A stretch of DNA of 64,000 bases from Ulota crispa (lineage: Eukaryota; Streptophyta; Bryopsida; Orthotrichales; Orthotrichaceae): NCBI GenBank assembly GCA_963920765.1, contig OY987242.1, positions 22,530,002 through 22,594,001 of the forward strand. The letters are read 5' to 3'. The translations under genes and the position numbers were made by a program. The notes below the pieces were generated by a model. That model had not been told where the DNA came from. It searched no databases and saw nothing but the letters and a program-made list of their open reading frames with translations. This document shows positions 25,452 to 37,199 of the stretch, in pieces; position 1 is the first letter of the stretch; each line of letters starts with the position of its first letter.

Positions 25452-26560
25452 TAAAAATATTGTGGTATGTATAGAAAGAAATACAATCAACATAACTGAC
25501 ATGCTACTTGAGCTAACACTCTATATGTGGTATAAATGGAATGAATAAAGAAGTAACATAAATAGTACAGATATACCTACATAATCTCTTAGCGCCTAAA
25601 TCAATCAGTTGTCCACAATTGTTTTATGTAATTCATATAAAAAGAATCTCTTAGTATCCCCCCAGATGCTATTACAATTTTATAAACAATGAATCATCCT
25701 TACAAGATGGATGAATTCAATGGCTTTAACACAAATAAATAATAAATAACAAAAAATGGTACATGTTAATTTTGTGTTTTTGAAAAGGAACTGGAGATTT
25801 CCTCATAGAATGAATACATATATAGAGCATGCTTAAATGGATTTGTAAGATTTCGGACCTCCTAATCCTCAATACTCATGTAAATTTTGTCAGTCTGTTT
25901 CTGGATATGAAAACATACCCCCTATGTCATGGCACTAGGATCAGTTGAATTTTCTTCTTAATTTTTTTGATCCAAAAAAAATCATATTTAGATTGATATT
26001 TACAATTGGCCTTTAAAACTTCCTTTGGCCAGTTATGTTACATCATAATTTCTGTTGAAGCCATTTATTGGAACCAAAAAGGTTGATCACTCTAGCTTAT
26101 TGCGCACAAATGCACTAATGCATATGCATGGAAATCATTCAACAAAAATTGTGAGGTTTTGGGCCGTTTGAAAGATAAAGAAATTAAGCTCTCAAGTAGT
26201 ATTTGGAGACTCAAACCTTTGTATAATAATTCTTCAAGTAAAGAAAAGACAAAAATCATTCTTGGTAGAAATATACGTTAGCGCATCACATGTATGATGT
26301 ACAAAATCAGATGGTTTTGAATGATAGATAATTGAGGTATAATTTTTATTATTCAAATTTTTCTACGTCAACATTTACCATCTCATAAATTTCAAAAGTA
26401 ATCCAAAAGAAAGGATACGAACACAAAGTTTAAGATGCGGAGAGTCGCACTTCATGAGATCCCGACCGTGCATAAGAGCACAAGAACGATGCGGAGAGAC
26501 CGCAAAGGAAGCTAAACAAGTTTAATGGACGGCTGAGATGAAGGCATGACTCAAGGCCAG
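25452..26560. other. AT-rich spacer upstream of RBP45/47 gene A
   Basis: No gene is visible. Near 26435-26510 the composition shifts to GC-rich, and GATGCGGAGAG occurs twice, marking the approach to the promoter of gene A. Confidence 0.5.
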
Positions 26561-26695
26561 CAGATCGGGGCCGTCCACACGAGTCCATTCGGAGCCCTCG
26601 CCCCCTCGCAGCCTTGAGCCTTGCTCTTCGACGGCCTTGCTCTCACGCCTCGTCCTCCGTTGCCCTTGCTGTTCGCGATTGTGCTGCTGTCCCGC

Positions 26696-26748
26696 ATGGG
26701 AATGTTCGATCGTCGACCCCCGCCCTCGCTTTGCTCGCCCTCCTGCAC
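26696..26748 (+). CDS. Upstream ORF in the gene A leader
   Basis: ATG at 26696 opens a frame MGMFDRRPPPSLCSPSC that reaches the putative donor at 26748 after 53 nt. Spliced to the next leader exon at 27572 it would add T, S and stop: 19 residues, out of frame with the main ORF. Gene B has an equivalent of identical length (60892-60944, MGLFDRQPPRSLCSSRC). This is a candidate conserved uORF; translation is not shown. Confidence 0.4.
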
Positions 26749-27492
26749 GTAAGTCTTCGATCTCATCTCTTCACTCGCAAGCTCTCCTGTTTTTTTTTTT
26801 TTTTTTTTTTTCGCTCTTGCCACCTTCCCGAATACTTTTGTCGCAGTTTTTCAACTCGCCGAGACGATCCGGGGTTTGGGCAGGCTACTCTGGTCCGCAG
26901 CGATGGCCAAAGAGACCACGCAGACGAGAGAGCGATTTTTGCGTTTCTCGTCGGCGTTTTAGGAGTTGCAGTAAATTGCACGGGACTGCCTTCTCGTTTC
27001 TTCCCAGTCCATATCGGCCTGAGATAGTTGTTAGGGTTTAGAGCTTGTGTAGAAAGTGGCAGTGTACGGGAAGGGCCGCAGATGTACCGAAGCGTTTCAC
27101 ACACAGTGCGGTGGGCGTTCCTCGCCTTGTTAGAGGCCGGCATTGGTACGAATGATCATCACTAAACCGCGACGGACTCGCGAAACAACAGGGCTGCAGC
27201 TTTCGTGTCGATACTGTTGTGGAGACGCTGCCACCTTGGTTTTAGCTCGAGCAAACGGGCACGTAGACGCTGTGAAACTGGACTTTAGGCAGGGGCGTTG
27301 CTGTCGGGAAATCGCCGTGAGGAAGCAAGGATTGTTCCGAGAGCTGTCTGAGCGAGAGAGCGAGCGCCGGTGTAGTGGCGCGGGGTTAGCGTGGACTCGA
27401 GGCATCGTGCGCTACTGAGTGCATTGCCGTGGATTTCGCCGCGCCGGGTCTGGAGCTGGCGAGGGTTTTGTGGAGGCAGGACGGGGTTGCAC

Positions 27493-27513
27493 GGGGGGGG
27501 GGGGGGGGGGGGG
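27493..27513. repeat. 21-nt poly-G tract (leader intron of gene A)
   Basis: Twenty-one consecutive G residues. The mirror tract in the right arm (60072-60092) is exactly 21 C residues, although such tracts normally change length quickly. Confidence 0.95.
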
Positions 27514-27663
27514 CGAGTCGCAGGGGCAGAATCCGAGTAATGACGTGGTGAGGTGATTGTTTGGTGTACAGGAGTTGAAGCTTGCTGTGCGGTGTGAGGA
27601 CTTCAAAATCTTGGAAAGGGGGGTTTATTGGCGGGACCGTTCGGAGTGGAGAGCGCGGGGAGC

Positions 27664-30600
27664 ATGATGCAGTCGCCGGTAGGGGTTGGCCCCCCGAGCG
27701 CTCAGGCGGAGGGGCAGCCGCAGCAGTGGGTGATGATGCAGCAGTCGGGCATGCAGCCGCAGCATCACGAGGAGGTGAAGACGCTGTGGGTTGGAGATCT
27801 GCAGTATTGGATGGACGAGAACTACTTGCACACGGCCTTCGTGCATACGGGAGAGGTACTTGTTGGTGCATATGCGCGTTTGTTGGGGAAATGTGAGGGC
27901 TTGCTGTAGTTTGTCAAGAAGCGTCGGTGCAGGCTCCCCTTGGCCCGAACGCCGGGGGGGACGTGCAATATTTGGGTGCGCGAGCACTCTAGCCGCGGGT
28001 TCTGGAGTGGAGGCAGCCACCCGAGTTCCCGCCGTTTGTTATGGCGGAGCGAGTGAGGGCAGATTTGGATTTGCTAGTTCGGATGGATGTCTTGGAATCG
28101 GCATGTCCATGGGAGTGGTTGCGTGCGTTGTGTGTCTGGCGAGCGGTCGGTACAGACACGAGGAGTCGAGGAGCGATATGGGGTGGGAGGAAGGTTGGGA
28201 GGGTATCGGTTTCTCCGTTTTCCGGGGGTATCGTTCCGTGTGTTTCCGAACGCATCGGAATCGACCTTCTCCGCCGAAGGTGCTAGTCTATTGCGGCAGC
28301 GGGGCGCTCGTGCGCAAGCGATTCCCATGGTGGAGGAAGTTGTTCCATCAGGGAGGAAGCTGTCGGGAACTGAGCTTGTGCGCCGAGCCTGGGAAGTTTA
28401 GGGGCCGTCGGTCGAGCAGCGTGGTATCGTGGGGAGTCGGCGACGGGAGGGGCTTCGGAAGTTTGGGGATGCTTCGAGAGGTTCCGGGGATATGTGGGAG
28501 AGGGAGTTGCGGTCTTTTGAAAAAGGCGGTCCATTGACGGGTGGTTCGGGGACGGTGTTGCAGGTGCAGTCCGTGAAGATCATTCGCAACAAGCAGACGG
28601 GCTATTCGGAGGGGTACGGGTTTGTGGAGTTTGTGTCTCACGCGGCGGCGGAGAAAATATTGCAAGCTTACAACGGCACTCAGATGCCGAACACGGAGCA
28701 GCCTTTCCGGCTGAACTGGGCTTCTTTCGGCATAGGGGAGAGGCGTCCGGAGGCAGGGCCGGAGCACTCGATCTTCGTGGGAGACCTGGCTCCCGATGTG
28801 ACGGATTACATGCTGCAGGAGACGTTTCGCACTCGGTATCCGTCCGTGAAGGGCGCGAAGGTGGTGACGGATGCCAACACGGGACGGTCGAAGGGGTACG
28901 GGTTCGTGAGGTTTGGCGATGAAATGGAGAGGAACCGGGCGATGAGTGAGATGAACGGAATTTACTGCTCGAGCAGGCCGATGCGAATCAGCGCGGCGAC
29001 TCCGAAGAAGTCTCTGGGCCCCGCGCAGCTGAACCCGAAAGGAGGTGCGCGTTTTATCGTGTCCGTGTGTCGATACGTGTGTGGGCTTGTATCGTTTGTG
29101 AACCTTTGCACAGGCCGTGAGCACGGCAGAGCTTGTGGCTGGATGCAGCTCGTGGTCAAGCCAGTTAGGAGTGACACTCAGACGCCGTGCTGCTAGTTGC
29201 AGTTGCGTGTGCAATGCGGTGGGAGGATGTTTGGTGAGGGAATGTTTGGCGGAGGGCGAGTGAGGTCGTGTTGGTGAAAGTTTGATCTGGTGGGGTAAGC
29301 TTACGAAGTCAGTAATCTGTGTCGAAGCAGGAGGGGAAGAGGCTTGCTACCAAGGGTGGCTACAAAGAGAGCCCGGCAACTGGGAAAGCAGCGTCAGTAG
29401 TGGGTGGCCCGTGATTTAGGTCAGTGTCCCTGTTTGCACGTTTTGCTTGTGCATTTCGTGCTTTCGGTTTTAGTGTTTCCTTTGTGGCGCATGAAAGATG
29501 TTGACTTCGCAAGCCGTGCGGATTCGTCGTCCGCGTGTTCCACGAGTGTGGTCCAGGGTCCTGTCCAGCAGTAGCATCGGGAGGCGGATTTCGATTGCCG
29601 ATTCGCAGTTCTTTTGTTCGCGGGTGTCATATTGCCGCGTTCTGCGTCTGGATCGTTTAGGACCGAGGAGAGGGCAGTATGGTCGATGTCGTCCTGACGG
29701 GGTGGTATCGACCGTCCACCAAACGGCCGACACGGACGAGTGGTCGAAGTAGGAATCGTAGTTGTAACGGGCCACTCCAGGTCTGACGATGGTGAATTGA
29801 GTTGAGGTGTGTCGGTCGTGCCCCTGGGGCTCGGTTGTTGTGGGTGGCAGCGCAGCAACGGACCGGCCTGGGTCTGTGGCTGTTGAAGTCGGAGGTAGAT
29901 GGTACCGTGGAGACGTGAGGTGCGGTGTCTGGGGTTTGGCGGTGCGGTCGTTGGGTCCGTTGGGTAGCTGCCTAGCGACCGAAGCGTGGGTGGCATCTGT
30001 ATGCTGATCTGATGCGTGTTCCGGGCGGAGATGTTGTCTGACGGCGGTGATGTGGGTGGTGATTGAGTGGATGCAGCTTCTCCGGTAGCCGTTGCGACGT
30101 ACACGGCGTACGGGGCCCCGGCGCCGTCTCCGCAGTCGTTCCCCACGGACAACGACCCGAACAATACAACTGTGAGTTGATATCCTGGCGTTTTTGTTTG
30201 GAGTGGGGCGTTGGCCGGGCAGTTTTTTGCGTCTTTCGTGACATGAGAGTGCGCTTTCGGTTGTTTGCCTGGTCTTGTGTGTGCGGAGAGGTTGGCGGGT
30301 TTGTAATGTCGGAGGAAACGGAGATGGGCTGGCGCGGCGGAAATGGTGGGGCTTGTGGTTGGGCCCAGCGCCGGGAGCCAGCCCGAACCGGAAATGGTGG
30401 TATGTTCGGACGAGTAATCGGTTGTGATGGTGACATGTTGTGTGGATGGATTGTGTTAGCAGATATTCGTGGGAGGGCTGGATCCGGCTGTGGGCGACGA
30501 GGACTTGAGGAACGTGTTTGGGCAGTTCGGCGAACTGGTTTACGTGAAGATTCCTGCCGGGAAAGGCTGCGGTTTCGTGCAGTTCACTCACAGGTGCGTG

Positions 30601-33165
30601 CCTGGTTGTAGTTGCGTCTAGCCTGGTGTTGGGAAGGGCCTCTTTCCTGCAGAGGTATGTCGAAGGACCCGGTTTGACGTAGCGTTGGGTGCGTAGTGGT
30701 CTGGTTTTCTGCGACTGGGCAGCCGGCTCGACACCAAGCGTCATGGGAGTGGAATGAATACGCGCGTGATATTGGTAGGGTCCGGTTTAGGAACGGGGGC
30801 AGGAGTGGTCACAGCTGGCGTGTCGAAGGGGATGCTCTGGGCAGAGGAGCGGGTCCGCGTTGGGCCACGTGGGAGTGGTTTGCGGGAGTGAGTGGTGGAT
30901 GGCTTTTTCACGCGACCGTGGATGGAGGCTTACCGTTGTGCTCACGTGCGGTGGTGGTGTTTCAGAGCGTGTGCGGAGGAAGCCCTGCAACGGCTCCACC
31001 AGACGGTGATCGGAACGCAAGCGGTGCGGTTGTCGTGGGGCAGGAGCCCCGGCAACAAGCAGACAGCCGATGTAAGTGGAAGTCTTGAGGTGTATGGCTG
31101 AGTGCGGGGTGTGGAGTGTTGGAATATGCTGCAGGTTGACAGTGGGTTGTGGGTAGGGCGTGTGGAGTAATGGGTGTCGGTTTGTGTGGGAGCAGGCCGG
31201 TTGGGGGCAGCAGCAGGATCCCAATCAATGGAACGCAGCAGGCTATTACCAGGGGTACGCACAGGGGTACGACCAGTACGGATATCCGACGCAGCCCCCG
31301 CAGGACCCCGCATATGCTCAATACGGAAGCTACCCCGGTTATGGGAATTATCCTCAGCAGGTATGCTAGTGTTCTTATTCCCGGTTTCTCTCAGTTGTGT
31401 TTGTTTGGTGTCGCGGTTGGTGGGGGTCGGGGGAATCGTAGAGCGTGCCACCGCAACGCGTAGAGTGGGTCCGGTGTTGATGAATGCATAGACGGTCGGC
31501 GGTGGAGTGGAAGGTAGGGTTGCCTGGGTCCGTGCGGGGACTGTGAGTGCTGTTCAGTTGAGGGGTGTCGGGCCGTGCCGGTCTAGCGACGGCGTTGAGT
31601 TTGGGTGAGTACTGCTACGACCGAGTGGGTGGAATGCAGGGGCTCGTGGAGTTTTTCGACAGAATGTAGGTTGTGAAGTAGGGGAGAGAGTAGCGGTTTA
31701 GGTCCGTTTTCGGGGTCTCCGTGAAGGCGCAACGTGCACAATGTAGATTCCAAGCGCCGAGGATTGGGTGTAGTTTTTGCACTGGCGTTCCAGAGTGGCA
31801 GGGGAGTGGATGTTGTTGGGGTGGTTGTGCAAAGCAGCAGATGGTTTGTGGTGAGTAGGAGCGGGTTTGTTTGATGGTACAGTAGGTGTGTGGTGAGTGG
31901 TGGTGTTGTGATCCTGGTAGCGCTGCGCGTGAATGATTTTCTGAGGCTGGCTCTTCTGTGGTCGTATATTACAGTGAAGAGTTGAGCAACTGTGAGAAGT
32001 AATTCTCGGTGGAGCGTTTTTGGCGTGTGTGATCTATCTCAGTGCAGAATAGTTGTCGAAACTTGGAATGCCTTAAAAACCCCCACTTGTAATGATGGCA
32101 AGGCAATAGATGTTCAACTTTTTCAAGTCATAAGACGCCGACCTTGAAGCTGGTGTTGCAAGGCTTGCGGGGAACTGTGTATCTATGCTAGATTAGTCTG
32201 GTTGGACATGATTAGACGTATTGGGCTAGCTTTGAATGTCTCTATGGACTCCCCCCTCAGCAATCAAAAGTGTGAAGTGATTAGTCGACAAGGGAGGGAT
32301 CCGGTCCTCTTCTTTTCTGTTGTATTGGCGTACGAGGCACGCGGGTGGCGTTTCCTGTCATTTTGTCTGTGTGCTACTATTGGGTTGAGTTGAGTTGAGT
32401 TGTGAGGGTTAGGGTTGTTTTGCAAAAGTTGTTTCACGGTGGAAGGCTTGGATGATCGAGTCGCGTTCTGCTTGTCGCACATGGTAATTTGATGCAAGGA
32501 AGCTCTGTGCATTGTTATCCAGCGGGTTACGGTGTGGACGGTTTGATGTTGTGGATGCTGTTAGTTTTGTGGAGGATGACTAGTTCCAAGGGCTCTCGGA
32601 GGGAGAGGGAGGGTGTTGTAGGTGAATTATGAGTGGTAGGAGGTCGTGGCAATGGCCAAGGCTGGGGAAGAGAGCTTCAAGTGCGGGAGCTGTGTGGACT
32701 CCTCTTTATTTGTATATTCTGGGTATCGCATATATGTGCACATCACTATCGTTAGGGTGACGCACAGGCTTCAGTTGCTGTAAGCGCCATCCCTTCGGCG
32801 GAGCAGAAGGAGGAGGAGATCTTTGACCCGCTGGCCCCTCCCGATGTGGACAAGTAAGTTCGCCCCAGAGTTGTTTTCGTGTCTTGTGGTGACCCTGTCG
32901 AGGTCGGAGCCGGTTGCCGTATGGTGTGCTCGGCAGCGTCTTTTTTCTTTCTTTGTGCGGGTGTTCGTGCTGCTGTATCTGTGTCGCCTCAAACCGTGTA
33001 TGGGGCACTAGTAAGGTTACGAGGGCCGGGAGGTGGATGTCCGACTCACGCGGGGCTGGCGGGTGCAGGTTGAACGCGACGTACATGGCGGTTCACACAG
33101 CTCCTTTGCTGGGTCGCCATTTGTGGCTGAAGACGTCCGACCACGGTCAAGCGCCGATTAGCTAG
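27664..33165 (+). CDS. RBP45/47: RBP45/RBP47-type triple-RRM RNA-binding protein, copy A
   Basis: Eight coding exons (27664-27855, 28564-29044, 30077-30171, 30463-30593, 30966-31071, 31196-31360, 32768-32853, 33069-33165) give 450 residues, stop TAG; all introns GT-AG and all phases agree. After a Gln-rich N terminus come three RRMs. RRM1 has RNP2 LWVGDL at 41-46 and RNP1 EGYGFVEF at 80-87. RRM2 has IFVGDL at 134-139 and KGYGFVRF at 174-181. RRM3 has IFVGGL at 257-262 and KGCGFVQF at 290-297. A Gly/Tyr/Gln-rich tail (336-390) and a conserved end with APPDVDK and LNATYMAVH follow. Plant RBP45/47 proteins bind U-rich or poly(A) RNA, act in pre-mRNA maturation and enter stress granules. The ATG at 27664 follows an in-frame TGA near 27595. 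An identical protein is encoded by gene B. Confidence 0.93.
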
Positions 33166-34007
33166 GTTTACACGTGGTCTGCTTGTGCCGGGTTTACAAC
33201 CGATCACGGGGCTCTGATTGCGCAGCGCTGTCCGGTTGTAGACCGGACGCGCCCGCCGAGATGAGATGAGATGGAGGCAGAGAGGATCCGTGTTCTGGTT
33301 TTTCTGTTTTTTTTTGCTTCTTCTTTTGTTTCTTCAAAGTCATAATAGGGAGGATATCTAGAGTTGAGAGACCGCACATGCCTGTCGTTTCTGCTTCGTC
33401 GTGGCGTTGGTGGGTATCTGGTAGAGTGGGGTGGTATGCGTTGCTTGCCGGTGCGTGGCCTGCAGTCTTGTTGGATTCCATGATTGTTGAATGTCTTTGT
33501 GGTCGTGGCAAGCTGGCGTCTCAAGGAGTCGCTTATAGTGCGTGGTCCATTTGTCCGGTGGAACTTCCTCAGGCATGTATGTCGTGCGCATGGTTTTCCT
33601 GCTTTGGCGGAGCGGTCCGGATCACCGGTATAATGCATTCCGAGGATGAAGTTTGGATTACCGCATCCTTGAATCAACCGGAGTGACTTTGGAATTTTAG
33701 TGTCGGTAATGTTGAATCTGAAACCTCATGCACTAAATGTACATCCTACCGATGTTTCCCACACTAACTGCCACCACGGCATGGCAGCCAGACGTTGGGA
33801 GTTTTGTCACGTCACTATGTCCAGCGGCAGGTTTGACCAGGGATGGATAAAATTCTACTACTGTAGGATAGCAAGGTGTGCGGTGTCTTGTGGGATCCTT
33901 ACAGAGGGCCCCTCCTCTCCCTTTGCATCCAAAGCATCCGTAGAGGGCACGCTTATTGTGATGCTGCCTCTGATGGAGGCATTGCACACTTACATCATCA
34001 CACTTAC
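33166..34007 (+). other. 3' region of RBP45/47 gene A and inner end of the arm
   Basis: No further coding exon is supported. Open frames here on both strands are by-products of GC-rich sequence. The 3' UTR probably lies in the first few hundred bases. Confidence 0.5.
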
Positions 34008-34318
34008 AGCATCTCCACCGGTTCAGACTCGCTTAAAGTTTTCCATCTGGTTTGGCGAGTACTGAAGGCTCCCAATCTCCGGCCATGCTCTTTGAAAAGG
34101 TGGCCCAACACTCCAAGACACTCCATAAATAAGCAGTTGACCACTTATCTAGGGAAGTATAGGATAAAGTTCACTAAAGTTAGGGTGAATAGTGCATTAA
34201 TAGTGGTTGAAGAGTGGCTTGCTAGACTCGTCAAATAAGAGAGTTTGAGTGTGGCATGAGAGGGACTTGGCTGTTTTTCATCCACTTTGAGCGAGCCAGA
34301 GTCATTGGTGGAGATGCT
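34008..34318. mobile_element. MITE with AGCATCTCCACC terminal repeats
   Basis: It starts AGCATCTCCACCGGTTCAGA and ends with the complement GGTGGAGATGCT; the inner parts GACTCGCT and AGCGAGCC are also inverted. This end type is common among short plant MITEs. It sits 13 bp beyond the inner end of the left arm. No clear target duplication was found. Confidence 0.55.
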
Positions 34319-36109
34319 CTTTCATCATCTCTTGCAGAATGTTACCTAAGCCCTGTGCTCCTCAACTGTAATGGCTTCCTCATTTTCAATGCCCAACAAT
34401 GTTGAACATGCCCCTATGTAGGCTGTGGGGCTTCTGACTTGAGTTGCAACTTTTCAGCTTTTAATAGGTCCCCTTCACGGTTTGTAGTGAGCATTGTACA
34501 GGCACTAGCATTGTTAGGTATTGTCCATGCACAATCCCACTCCATAGGCAAGTGTGCCCTTGTGATTTGTTGTAACGTAGGTACATGTCTTGAAGGTTTC
34601 AGGGTTACAAAAGAACTTCAAGCCTCATCGTGAAGGTTCCCAACATTCTCTCGGTGAAGTCTCATTTATCCGGGTGTTGCATAGCATGTTATAGGAGATG
34701 TTCTTAGGGCCAATTTAGACCAAGATGTCTAGCGGTTTTGGACAAAAGCTCGTGTCTTGTAGTTTGTCAAGTAGGCTTTGGAGGTAATTTGCCATGTTAG
34801 CATGGATTTTGTGTGTCCATTGAATGGGTTCATACGAAGCACTAGATATCTAGTACTTTAGGTTTTTGCACGTTGATTTGATAAATTCTAGAAACACCAT
34901 GTATGAAGTGAGAATTGAATTATAATGATGTAGTAATTGATTGTATAAATCTTTATTTCGGTAATGGACATTGTTCTTAACCTCTTTCTTTTGTCATTGA
35001 TGTAAGAAATTGCTCTAGAAGTAAGATAGGAACATTGATAACCGTCAAATTAAGAGCTTTGAACATGACTATTAATAAATATCTAGCAAATTATAAGATC
35101 GTATTAACAACAGAAAAATTATAAGTTTGCACTTTTGAATGTATTATTTGGATATTGTGAGAATAAGTTGTGAATTTTCAAGGAGCAAACTGCCATTACA
35201 CCCATAACCAACACTGAGGTTTCATGTTCACATGTTGTACATACTTGTCATTACATCTATTTACTTCCACAAATTTTTCAAAATTTCAGAGGTGATGGTT
35301 ATGTGGACCCTGGGTGGTCCTACTTTATCCTAACAATGAATTGATACAACTCTAAAGACATACTAATAATATTTTATATGCTTTCTAAATATATTTCAAA
35401 AACACCAAATTTTTTTTCAAAAGTATTTCTTTAGAAAACTGAAGTAATCAATAATTTTGTAAGATTTTATAAAAATATATTTTTTAAATTGAATCAATCA
35501 AAAAATTAGAACATGTTACCTCACATATTATTGAGAATCTCCAACAAATTGTATACTTGAAAGTTTGAATGTAGAATCTTATTATTCCTTCCATATTAAA
35601 AGTTTGTGAGTATTTTGTATCATATTTTTGCACTTTTTTTACATGAGTGCCTAATTTAGATTATATATATATTATTTTCAACTTTTTGGTCACATAGTCA
35701 TTTTGAAGAAGTCATCATTTTACTTCTACTTTTTCTTTCCACAATAACGTTAAATATCAATTTCAATCTTTGAAATTTTCTAAGTTCAAATAGTTTGAGC
35801 AACATAGTTCAATAGAAGCATTTGTAAACTATAATAACACCACTTTACACAAACATTAAATTTCAAAAGCATATGAAGTAGCAGTTGTGCAAAGATTCCA
35901 TGTAGTTTGGTAGTAATTACATGAAGTGGTAGTTTTTATTGCCTTCTATATAATTAAATGAAAGTAAAGTACAGCACATGCATGTGAAGTGCAATTTAGT
36001 TAAACTAACTTCATGACTTTTTTAAAATTGACATATGAATTTGTAGTGTTGGTTGCATTAATCTCTAGTTATCTTTCTTTAATTCCACATTAAGTATAGT
36101 TTGGACATT
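34319..36109. other. AT-rich spacer, no gene seen
   Basis: The section to about 34850 is less AT-rich and may be old TE sequence; I could not assign it to a family. From 34850 on the sequence is strongly AT-rich without coding pattern. Confidence 0.45.
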
Positions 36110-36269
36110 CACTAGTAGAAAAACTCCATCCAAAGCAACAAAAAATCAACAATTTCTTGTTGCTTTGGGCACTTGCACACGCTAATTGACTAATTTAACA
36201 TAATTATGTAGAAAACTACTTACATTCTGTTGATTTGGACACCATTGACTAAATCAACAAAAAAAAATT

Positions 36270-36990
36270 TGGAATCTTTGAGAACCTATGAAGATCTTTT
36301 GGAATCTTTGAGAATCTTCTTAGATTCTATAGAACTTGTGAGAATCTTTGAGAATATTTGAAAAATATGAGAATTTTTTTAGAATCTTTTAGGATTCTTT
36401 AAGGATCTTTTTGGAATCTTTTTGGAATCTATGAAGACCTTTTGGAATCTTTCATAATCTTTGTGGATTCTTTTAGAATCTTTTGGAAAATTTTGAGAGA
36501 ATTGAGAAATCTTTGAGAATCTTTGAGAATCTTTTAGGATTCTTCAAGAATCTTTTTGGAATATTTTAGAATCTTTGAGAATCTTTGGGAATTTGTTCCA
36601 AGTTTTTAAGGAATCTTTGAAAATCTTTGAGAATCTTTGAGAATTTTGGAGAATCTTTGAAACCTTTGAGAATCTTTTGAAGTTTTAAGGAATCTTTTAG
36701 AATCTTTTTAGAATCTATGAGAATCTTTTTGGAATCTTTGAAAATCTTCTTTGGAATCTTGAGAATCTTTTTGAATTTTTAATTATGAAATTTGAAAAAT
36801 TACTTCAAAATCTTCATTAAAGTAGAGTCTCTTAAACTCAATTAGAGTTGTTTTAGGATCTTTTTGAAATTCATTAAAATACTTTAAATATTTTTTCATA
36901 AAAAACTATTAGAGTAGTTTGGGTTGTTTTTGAAATCTTTCTAGAATCTTTTTGGATTGCATGAAAATGTTTTGAAGTTTTGAAAAATAA
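36270..36990. repeat. Degenerate GAGAATCTTT minisatellite
   Basis: The 10-bp unit GAGAATCTTT is repeated many times with substitutions and small indels, densest at 36270-36770. It is flanked on both sides (36140-36260 and 37115-37230) by inverted AACAAAAAATCAACAA and TTGTTGATTTGGACA motifs, as if it lies inside a TE. Confidence 0.8.
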
Positions 36991-37199
36991 AAGAATTTTT
37001 CAAAAAAATCAGAATCTTTTAAAATTTTGAGTGTGGCTTTTTTCTCCATTTTTCACAATTTGTTATGATTTAACATTAGTAGCTTTTAATTAAAGTCTTC
37101 TAAAAACATGACCAATACAACAAAAAATCAACAATTTTTGTTGATCTGGACACTTTTGGACACAACAAAACAACAGAAAATCCATGGTTTTATGTTGAT

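Larger units (their letters stand above)
26570..27663 (+). promoter_or_regulatory. Promoter/leader region of RBP45/47 gene A with 5'-UTR intron
   Basis: This GC-rich region is homologous to the mirror region of gene B only with many differences up to 27164. A likely first noncoding exon ends at 26748 (CAC|GTAAGT), and a leader intron would run to 27571 (TGTACAG), leaving 92 nt of leader before the ATG at 27664. A telo-box-like TTAGGGTTTA occurs in the intron near 27030, as it does in gene B. A 22-nt poly-T tract lies at 26790-26811. Core promoter elements were not identified. Confidence 0.5.
27165..33994 (+). repeat. Left arm of the large inverted duplication
   Basis: The arm pairs base x with 87585-x in the right arm from 27165 to 33857. 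No indel and a single substitution (33810 C against the equivalent of T at 53775) were noticed. The stretch from 33858 to 33994 still matches the right arm but at only about 90%. Left of 27165 the match drops to about 70% or less; right of 33994 it stops. Confidence 0.93.

Noticed and set aside
26614-27041. Overlapping 134-137-codon frames at the gene A promoter
   Set aside because: They run through a poly-T tract and a likely intron, and the gene B equivalents keep only the first 53 nt in frame. Only that short part was kept as a uORF.
29331-29430. Extra cassette exon in intron 2 of the RBP45/47 gene
   Set aside because: Entered in the right phase it reaches a TAG, and the flanking splice sites are ordinary; exons 2 and 3 join in phase without it.
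29470-30744. A 424-codon open frame on the minus strand (mirrored at 56841-58115)
   Set aside because: It lies antisense to exons 3-4 and their introns of the RBP45/47 gene, has an Arg/His/Thr/Pro-rich composition typical of antisense GC-rich sequence, and shows no recognisable domain.
36110-36127. True CACTA (En/Spm) element
   Set aside because: One tip-like CACTAGTAGAAAAA was found but no opposite end, 3-bp duplication or TNP2-type transposase.
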